From Spirochaeta sp. (GTDB lineage Bacteria; Spirochaetota; Spirochaetia; DSM-27196; Alkalispirochaetaceae), in contig JAQIBO010000216.1 in the NCBI GenBank assembly GCA_027859055.1, positions 1-30,719 of the forward strand: 30,719 bases of DNA, in the 5' to 3' direction. Below the pieces are notes generated by a model. The model was not told where the DNA came from and searched no databases. It worked only from the letters and a program-made list of their open reading frames with translations. Both the position numbers and the translations under genes were made by a program. This document shows positions 23,397 to 29,256 of the stretch, piece after piece (the first letter of the stretch is position 1; every line of letters starts with the position of its first letter).

Positions 23397-23618
23397 CTAT
23401 TTCGAGGTCATCACGAAGACACCGTCCCAATCCTCCGCGGGCGGTGTTTCGATGTAGTGGGTGCACCGAGCCAGGTATACTTTTGACGGACCGTCATCGG
23501 GATCGATATCGAGGGCCTGTTGAAAGTATTTCTGCGCCTCTTCAAACTGCATCAGTTTGTAGAGCTTCCGGCCCCGAGCAAACAGGTCAAGAACCCGCTT
23601 TTTATCTTCACTGATCAT
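23397..23618 (-). CDS. Orphan TPR tail resembling the C-terminus of spirochaete adenylate cyclases
   Basis: A 73-aa protein. Residues about 9-42 form one TPR unit (ARGRKLYKLMQFEEAQKYFQ), and residues 43-73 read DGPSKVYLARC and end PPAEDWDGVFVMTSK. From memory of the family, this TPR plus DWDGVF ending is found at the C-terminus of class III adenylate/guanylate cyclases of spirochaetes; here it stands alone with no cyclase domain. The ATG at 23618 has AGGGG 8 nt upstream and lies 11 nt inside the end of the response-regulator gene; the frame is open further upstream only within that gene. It may be a dominant competitor or adaptor for a cyclase partner, a reading based on resemblance only. Confidence 0.75.
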   Translation of the reverse strand: MISEDKKRVLDLFARGRKLYKLMQFEEAQKYFQQALDIDPDDGPSKVYLARCTHYIETPPAEDWDGVFVMTSK

Positions 23619-24354
23619 CACGTTTCCCCTGGACGCCGTGCAGCGTAGCCGCTGCATGCTTCCGGAACTTGCTTTCCAGATCCTCCAGGGAAAGTTCATC
23701 CGCCCGGAGTTCATCGTCCTGGGATTGCAGTTCCTGCACTTCTTCTTCCAGTCCCTCAATTGTCGCAAGCGTCTCCGCAGTCTCCTCCAGAATCCGGTTT
23801 ACGAGATTCCCGACCGCTTCCTCGGAGGAGGTATCCAGCTCGGAGGCCATCGTTCGCAGTCCCTCAATCGGGTCTTTTATGTGCCGGGTGAAGTAGACAA
23901 GGGAACTCTTCAGCGACTCGGAAAGCGCGAGACGCCGTTCCCGCCGAACCACCTGCCGCGAGAGCTCGCGTTGTCGCAGAACCGCCTGGATCCGGGCGAG
24001 GACTTCGGAAAAGTTGAACGGCTTGGTGATGTAGTCTTCAATACCAAGCTCAAACCCCTCGACTTTGTCTTCAACATCGTCCATCGCCGAGAACATGATG
24101 ATCGAGGTGGCCGCGTATTCCGCGTACTGCGGATCCTGTTTGATCAAACGGGTGATTTCCCACCCGGTCTTGCCCGGCAGAATGTTGTCAAGCAGAACGA
24201 GGTCCGGTTGCTCTTCAACGATTTTTTCGAGTGCGGTATCCCCGTCCCCGGCGGTAATCACTTCATACCCCAGGCGGGACAGCATGACGTCAAAAAACTC
24301 GACGTTTATGTGTTCATCATCCACAAGCAGGATTTTGGGCGTCGTATTCGACAT
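23608..24354 (-). CDS. Response regulator with histidine-kinase-like dimerisation segment and coiled coil
   Basis: A 248-aa protein. Residues 1-125 are a receiver domain with the acidic pair in LLVDDEH, phospho-acceptor D56 in LVLLDNILPG, and the lysine K111 in YITKPFN. Residues about 128-210 form helices with a kinase H-box-like FTRHIKDPIEGLRTMASEL (His158), but there is no ATP-binding catalytic domain. The C-terminus (about 190-230) is a Glu-rich coiled coil. No DNA-binding domain is present, so output is likely by protein contact or phosphotransfer. The ATG at 24354 has AGGA inside the lnt end, 3 nt after that stop. It overlaps the orphan cyclase-tail gene by 11 nt. Confidence 0.85.
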   Translation of the reverse strand: MSNTTPKILLVDDEHINVEFFDVMLSRLGYEVITAGDGDTALEKIVEEQPDLVLLDNILPGKTGWEITRLIKQDPQYAEYAATSIIMFSAMDDVEDKVEGFELGIEDYITKPFNFSEVLARIQAVLRQRELSRQVVRRERRLALSESLKSSLVYFTRHIKDPIEGLRTMASELDTSSEEAVGNLVNRILEETAETLATIEGLEEEVQELQSQDDELRADELSLEDLESKFRKHAAATLHGVQGKRDDQ

Positions 24355-24357
24355 ACG

Positions 24358-26040
24358 TTATTTTCCTATGGTGGCACGAGCTTTGTCAATCAAAGACCGT
24401 GACCAGATACGGAGAACCCCAACCAGCAAAAAGATGCCGGCCAGACCGGTAAATACCCACGCCAGCCAGTCTCCCCATGCGTTGTACAGGGTGTCCCGTT
24501 CGGTGTAGATCGGAACCGTTCCCGCCAGATACCCCTCCCGAAACGGGGGGTACATATCGGTAATGGCACCGTTGGGATCAATTATCGCGGTCATACCTCC
24601 GTTTGTGCTCCGGACCATACTGCGTCGGTTTTCCACTGTTCGAAATACCGCCATCCCAAGATGCTGCATCGCCGACGGCTCCGAATACGACCATAGATCG
24701 TTGGTAAGGTTGACGATAATCTGCGCACCCGCGCGAACGAAATCACGGGAAAGATACCCGAAGGTATCTTCAAAGCAGATCGGCGTGGAAAAGCGGACCC
24801 CGTCCAGTTCAAACACGGTCGCGTCCGTTCCTGCCTCCCAGAACGTGGTGTCGTTTTCCACCAGCATGCGGTGCAACCAGGGAAACTGGCGTTCAAACGG
24901 GAAGTGTTCGGTAAATGGAACAAGGTGGAGTTTGCGGTAAGTATTCTGAATCGTCCCGTCCTCGTTGAACACCAGCACGGCGTTATAGTCGACCCGGTCC
25001 AGCTCACCGTCGCTGTTGCGGCGCAGCTGACCGTCACTGTTTCCGATGACAAACGGGATGTCCCTGCCGTCGAGATAGTCACGCAGCGTACGCACCAGCT
25101 CATAGCGCTCCTGATCCGTCCGGTAGCGGGTGTGGTAGTCGATCGATGGAACAAAAGAGGTCTCCGACCAGATCACCACATCGGGATCGTGTTCCGCAAT
25201 AGCCCGGTTGCTTTGATCAAGCAGAACTTCAAGACTGCGCTCGTACGTTCGAAAGCCGCCCTGCCACGGATCGATGTTCTGTTGCACCAGTGCCACATCC
25301 CAGGACGGAGCGTCGCGGTAGTCAACGGGAGAAAGCACACCCCACGCCACGGTAAAGGCGAAGAACGCCGCATAGGCGATCAACTCGAGCCGTCGCCAGC
25401 GAATCAACGAGACGATCCTGCTTCGGTGAACAAATACGTTCCATCCGTGGTCGTTCACCATCTGGGCCAGGAAGAACGAAGGAAGCACGACGAGAAAAGA
25501 GACGATCCACACTCCGCCAAGTTCGGCGGTCTGAATGAGGGTCGGTGCCGGGAAGAGCGAATACCCCATGATGCCGTAGGAGTAGCCCAGGTAGAACTGA
25601 GTCCGGAACCACTCGTAGGCAAGCCATACAAATGCCTGCACCAGGAACGCCCACCGTCCGAAGAGGTGGCCGGCCAGCCACATGAGCGGGAAAAAAACCG
25701 CAAAATAGGTGGCGTAGATCAGCGGAACAATGAAAATTGCGAGGGGGTGAAAGGTGAGCAGCCAGTAGTTGAACAGGGCGTAGGCGATGAATCCGTAGAA
25801 AAACCCGTAAAACGGCGTCGACCACCAGCGCATTCGACGGATCGCCAGCGGTACCGGAGCGACCGCAAGAAACGCAAGGGGATATACGCCGAACCGTACC
25901 ACGACGTTGGGAAACACCGCCGCAAACAACACGGCACCAATGAGAAGATATCCAACGGTTATGGCTGTATTTGCAAGACCCGAGTGTGTAAGGCGTCGCT
26001 GCGCACGGTTCAATGTCGGGTTCAACTTCTCAGGTGCCAA
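24358..26040 (-). CDS. lnt: Apolipoprotein N-acyltransferase, copy 2
   Basis: A 560-aa inner-membrane enzyme of the Lnt family. Several membrane segments fill residues about 25-260; the nitrilase-like domain has Glu in VIWSETS, Lys in YRKLHLVPFTEHFPF and Cys422 in PICFED, so the triad is intact, then LTNDLWS and a last membrane helix. The start is taken as TTG at 26040, which has AAAGAGG about 5 nt upstream and overlaps hup by 19 nt; later TTG codons at 26025 and 26013 are alternatives. It differs clearly from copy 1 in the N-terminal part and in most loops, so it is an old paralogue rather than a recent duplicate. Gene order rpsT-hup-lnt is as seen in treponemes. Confidence 0.9.
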   Translation of the reverse strand: MAPEKLNPTLNRAQRRLTHSGLANTAITVGYLLIGAVLFAAVFPNVVVRFGVYPLAFLAVAPVPLAIRRMRWWSTPFYGFFYGFIAYALFNYWLLTFHPLAIFIVPLIYATYFAVFFPLMWLAGHLFGRWAFLVQAFVWLAYEWFRTQFYLGYSYGIMGYSLFPAPTLIQTAELGGVWIVSFLVVLPSFFLAQMVNDHGWNVFVHRSRIVSLIRWRRLELIAYAAFFAFTVAWGVLSPVDYRDAPSWDVALVQQNIDPWQGGFRTYERSLEVLLDQSNRAIAEHDPDVVIWSETSFVPSIDYHTRYRTDQERYELVRTLRDYLDGRDIPFVIGNSDGQLRRNSDGELDRVDYNAVLVFNEDGTIQNTYRKLHLVPFTEHFPFERQFPWLHRMLVENDTTFWEAGTDATVFELDGVRFSTPICFEDTFGYLSRDFVRAGAQIIVNLTNDLWSYSEPSAMQHLGMAVFRTVENRRSMVRSTNGGMTAIIDPNGAITDMYPPFREGYLAGTVPIYTERDTLYNAWGDWLAWVFTGLAGIFLLVGVLRIWSRSLIDKARATIGK

Positions 26041-26324
26041 CTCGCCTCTTTAAGCTCTTTCCCCGGTCGAAAGACGACGACTCCGTGATTCTGCACTGTC
26101 ACCTGCTCGCCGGTTTTGGGGTTGCGGGCGTGTTGCCGCCCTTTTCGTGTCCTGATTTCAAAGGTGCCAAACCCACGAAACTCAACCACTTTGTCATCGA
26201 GGAGCGCATCTTTTACCTCGACGAAGAAAGCATCGACGATCGCGTGGATATCCTTCTTACTTACGTCGGTCTGTTCGCCGATCCGTTCGACGATCTCCGC
26301 CTTCGTGAGTTTAGAATCAGGCAC
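26022..26324 (-). CDS. hup: HU/IHF-family DNA-binding protein
   Basis: A 100-aa nucleoid protein. The N-terminus KLTKAEIVERIGEQTDVSKKD is the helical dimer part, FRGFGTFEIRTRKGRQHARN leads to the beta arm with ARNPKTGE, and the arm tip RNP is intact. It ends PGKELKEA plus SWHLRS, a slightly longer tail than most HU proteins. The start is GTG at 26324 with GGGGAGGG upstream. It lies 20 nt after rpsT, and its last 19 nt overlap the lnt copy 2 start. Confidence 0.95.
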   Translation of the reverse strand: MPDSKLTKAEIVERIGEQTDVSKKDIHAIVDAFFVEVKDALLDDKVVEFRGFGTFEIRTRKGRQHARNPKTGEQVTVQNHGVVVFRPGKELKEASWHLRS

Positions 26325-26344
26325 GGGCCCTCCCCTGACAGGCG

Positions 26345-26611
26345 TTATGCCTGAAGAGCGTTCACTTTGTGGGCCATCCGGGATTTCTTTCGCCCCACTG
26401 TATTGGGATGATAGACGCCTTTGTGCGCAGCTGAGTCGACCAGCTTCACATACGCCCGAAACGCGTTCAGCGCTTCCGTGCCGTCTTCCCGCTCAATCGC
26501 GGCAAGGACCTTTTTTGCGCTTGACCGCACCTCACTGCGTACCGTCTTGTTTCTTATACGTCGTTTTTCACTCTGACGAAACCGCTTCGCTGCGGAACCC
26601 TTGACTATCAA
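26345..26611 (-). CDS. rpsT: Ribosomal protein bS20 with a UUG start
   Basis: An 88-aa small-subunit protein. The body KGSAAKRFRQSEKRRIRNKT, VRSSAKKVLAAIEREDG and KGVYHPNTVGRKKSRMAHKV is typical of S20. No ATG or GTG exists near the expected N-terminus; the start is TTG at 26611, with a perfect AGGAGG 9 nt upstream. E. coli rpsT also uses UUG, where it takes part in autoregulation, so the rare start may be functional here. First gene of a run that continues with hup, lnt, response regulator, cyclase tail and bactofilin. Confidence 0.93.
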   Translation of the reverse strand: MIVKGSAAKRFRQSEKRRIRNKTVRSEVRSSAKKVLAAIEREDGTEALNAFRAYVKLVDSAAHKGVYHPNTVGRKKSRMAHKVNALQA

Positions 26612-26651
26612 AGAATTTATCCTCCTGGATGATCGAATATGACAGACCGAG

Positions 26652-26680
26652 ACGGTAGCAAAAAAGATCTTCGGTGTCAA
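26652..26680 (-). promoter_or_regulatory. Sigma70-like promoter of the rpsT unit
   Basis: Minus-strand perfect TTGACA (26680-26675), 17-nt spacer, TACCGT (26657-26652). Predicted +1 is near 26645, giving a leader of about 34 nt with AGGAGG. The -10 is weak. Confidence 0.55.
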
Positions 26681-26710
26681 CGAAATCCGCGGGTGGCTGA
26701 CCATCCACGG

Positions 26711-26740
26711 TTAACACATCCCAACGTTTCCGGGTAGTCT
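26711..26740 (+). promoter_or_regulatory. Candidate promoter of the plsC-ABC unit, near-leaderless
   Basis: Plus-strand TTAACA (26711-26716), 18-nt spacer, TAGTCT (26735-26740), then 9 nt to the ATG at 26750. Predicted +1 is about 26747. There is no Shine-Dalgarno site. Confidence 0.4.
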
Positions 26741-26749
26741 ATCGGAACA

Positions 26750-27499
26750 ATGCGGGCGTATCTACTGGTTTTGCTTCTTCTTGCTCGACTTCTCTGGTGG
26801 GATCTTCTCGACAAGTTCCGCATCACTGTAAGTATCCGGTGGGCCCGACGGGCTATGGATCGGGACGTACCACGGCGAGCGCAAGGCCTGTTCGCGGTTG
26901 CCCGTCTGACCGTCGGTCTGCGCCTCTCCATCGATGTCGACGACCGAACGATGCCGGATAAAATCCTGATCATATCAAACCACCAGAGCCTGATCGATAT
27001 CGTCGCGATTATGGCGGCGTTCCGCCGACACGCCGTGCGGTTTGTCGCAAAACGAGAACTCAAACACTGGTTTCCCGCGGTGTCCCGGGTATTGCGGGTA
27101 CAACGTCACGCGCTGATAAGCCGTCACGGCGATTTTGCCTCGGCGATGCATCAAATAGAACGTCTTGGCCAAACGATTCGCCCCGGAGAGGGAGCAGTTA
27201 TCTTCCCGGAGGGCACCCGGTCGCGTGACGGGGTGGTCCGGACGTTTCACAGCGGTGCGGTGCGCCGGATTCTTGGCCCTCAGACGCTCCCGATCGTCGC
27301 GGTTGCCGTTGGTGGAGCCGAAGGAATTGCACGCCTGCAGGATCTCACCCGTCTACGTTGGGGACACATGGTCCGCATAAGAACGGTGGCGGTCTTCCCG
27401 CCGGTTGCGGGGAAACGAGCGCTGCTTGACCAGCTGACCCACGCCCAGGAGGAGATAACCAGCACGGTAGAGCACTGGAAGGAAGGTGACGTTTCATGA
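26750..27499 (+). CDS. plsC: 1-acyl-sn-glycerol-3-phosphate acyltransferase (PlsC family)
   Basis: A 249-aa membrane-associated enzyme that transfers a second acyl chain to lysophosphatidic acid to make phosphatidic acid. The catalytic NHQSLID (the NHx4D motif) lies near residue 76, and the glycerophosphate-binding FPEGTRSRDG near residue 150; a hydrophobic N-terminal segment (MRAYLLVLLLLARLLWW) anchors it. The family includes acyltransferases with other lipid acceptors, so the exact substrate is not certain. The ATG at 26750 lacks a Shine-Dalgarno site and may be near-leaderless. The stop overlaps the next ABC gene by ATGA, linking lipid synthesis to an exporter. Confidence 0.9.
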   Translation: MRAYLLVLLLLARLLWWDLLDKFRITVSIRWARRAMDRDVPRRAQGLFAVARLTVGLRLSIDVDDRTMPDKILIISNHQSLIDIVAIMAAFRRHAVRFVAKRELKHWFPAVSRVLRVQRHALISRHGDFASAMHQIERLGQTIRPGEGAVIFPEGTRSRDGVVRTFHSGAVRRILGPQTLPIVAVAVGGAEGIARLQDLTRLRWGHMVRIRTVAVFPPVAGKRALLDQLTHAQEEITSTVEHWKEGDVS

Positions 27500-29256
27500 T
27501 CGGTGAGTTTCGCACCCTCCTTCCGCTGGTAAAAAAATACCGCTGGTCCTACGTGTTCGGCGTTCTCTCGCTGATCGTCACCAGCGGCGCACAGTTGTTA
27601 ATTCCGTGGCTTATCGGACGGGCAGTTGATGTGCTCTCGGAAGGTTCTTCCCCCGATTTCGGCGCAATTCGTCAAATTCTTATGCTCATGATCGGGACCG
27701 CGGTTATCGTGGGCCTTGGTCGTCTCGGATGGCGATACTTCATCCACGGGTCCAGCCGACGCATAGAAAATGACCTTCGGCTCCAAATGTACGATCATCT
27801 GCTCACCCTGCCCCGCTCGTACTATCAGCAGGTAAAAACCGGGGATCTGATGGCGCGGGCAACCAACGACCTCAACGCGGTGCGCATGGCCGTCGGCATG
27901 GCGCTGGTCGCGTTTATCGACGGGTTGTTCATGACCCTCGCAATTTTGATTATCCTCTTCGGGCAGAATCCGCGGCTTGCGCTCTTTACCGTTACGCCCC
28001 TCCCGGTCATTACGATCAGCCTTATCATCCTGGGCTCCCGTATCGGCTACCTGTTCAAGGCGGTTCAGGAGGGCTTTTCCCGCATGAGCGATCAGGCGCA
28101 AGAGGTCTTCAGCGGCATCCGCGTGGTCCAGGTGTTTGTGAAGGAGCACTACTTTCTGAAACGGTTTGGTGATGCGAATGCCGCGTATCAGGAAAAGAAC
28201 ATGCATCTGGTGCGAATCTGGGGGCTGTTCTTTCCGTTGGTCACCTTTCTTTCCGGAGTGACACTGCTGATGCTCCTCTGGTTCGGGGGGCGCGCCCTGA
28301 TTACCGGAGAAATTTCCACCGGCGATTTTGTTGCAACCCTCAGTTACCTGCAAATGCTGATCTGGCCGATGATGGGCGCCGGGTTTACCGTCAACATGCT
28401 TCAGAGAGGCGCCGCGTCCCTCACCCGCATTAACGAGGTCCTGTCCGCTCATTCGGATATCACCTCACCGGCGGACGGTCGCACAACCCTCGGAAGCGGC
28501 CGGATCGAGTTCAGAAACCTTTCGTTCATCTATCCCGGTGAGGCGGAACCGGCCATCCGGGACATTTCCCTTGAAATTCCCGCGGGGACCACGCTTGGAG
28601 TTCTCGGGCGGACCGGGAGCGGAAAGTCAACGATGGTCGATCTGATTCCTCGCCTGCTCGATCCCCCGGCGGGAACGATCTTTCTCGACGGTACCGACGT
28701 GAAAGAATACGACCTGGACACGTTGCGTTCGGTCTTTGGTGTCGTACCGCAGACAACGTTTCTGTTCTCCGCAACCGTCGCAGCAAACATCAGATTTGCC
28801 GACCCGACTGCAGACGAAGCGACGGTGCGCAAGTTCGGAGAAATAGCGGCGATGGACAGCGACGTCAACGACTTCCCCGATGGTTGGAATACCGTCGTTG
28901 GTGAACGCGGCGTTACCCTCTCCGGCGGGCAACGACAACGGATCGCCGTTGCCCGCGCGCTTTTGAAGAATCCTCCGGTTCTCATTTTTGACGATGCACT
29001 TTCCGCGGTAGACACTCATACGGAGGAACGGATCCTGACAAATATAACTCGAGAGCGGGCGCACCGAACGACGATTATCGTCTCGAATCGGGTCTCGACG
29101 CTGCAGGAGGCGGACCAGATCGTCGTTCTTGAGGATGGGCGCGTCACCGATCGCGGCACTCACGCGTCGCTCGTCAGGCGCTCCGGTCTCTATCGTGAGG
29201 TTTACCTTCTGCAACAGCAGGAAGAAAACCAGGCCCCGGAGATGAACCACCCATGA
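27496..29256 (+). CDS. ABC exporter half-transporter with degenerate ATP site
   Basis: A 586-aa protein: six-helix exporter membrane domain (about 1-310) and ATPase domain (about 335-575). Walker A GRTGSGKST (about 371-379), Q-loop VVPQTTFLF and signature TLSGGQRQR are intact, but the catalytic Glu after Walker B is Asp (IFDDALS, D500) and the H-switch His is Asn (VSNRVST, N531). Such a half normally pairs with a partner that carries the working ATP site, as in BmrCD or TM287/288, and the next gene is that partner. Substrate could be lipids or drugs; the neighbour plsC makes lipid-linked transport a possibility. It overlaps plsC by ATGA and the next gene by ATGA. Confidence 0.93.
   Translation: MIGEFRTLLPLVKKYRWSYVFGVLSLIVTSGAQLLIPWLIGRAVDVLSEGSSPDFGAIRQILMLMIGTAVIVGLGRLGWRYFIHGSSRRIENDLRLQMYDHLLTLPRSYYQQVKTGDLMARATNDLNAVRMAVGMALVAFIDGLFMTLAILIILFGQNPRLALFTVTPLPVITISLIILGSRIGYLFKAVQEGFSRMSDQAQEVFSGIRVVQVFVKEHYFLKRFGDANAAYQEKNMHLVRIWGLFFPLVTFLSGVTLLMLLWFGGRALITGEISTGDFVATLSYLQMLIWPMMGAGFTVNMLQRGAASLTRINEVLSAHSDITSPADGRTTLGSGRIEFRNLSFIYPGEAEPAIRDISLEIPAGTTLGVLGRTGSGKSTMVDLIPRLLDPPAGTIFLDGTDVKEYDLDTLRSVFGVVPQTTFLFSATVAANIRFADPTADEATVRKFGEIAAMDSDVNDFPDGWNTVVGERGVTLSGGQRQRIAVARALLKNPPVLIFDDALSAVDTHTEERILTNITRERAHRTTIIVSNRVSTLQEADQIVVLEDGRVTDRGTHASLVRRSGLYREVYLLQQQEENQAPEMNHP

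Noticed and set aside
24871..26088. A plus-strand open frame of 405 codons opposite lnt copy 2
   Set aside because: Antisense to a well-recognised Lnt, with a composition of repeated charged residues typical of shadow frames.
27598..28452. A minus-strand open frame of 284 codons opposite the exporter gene
   Set aside because: Antisense shadow; the exporter is coupled to both neighbours by ATGA overlaps and has all expected domains.
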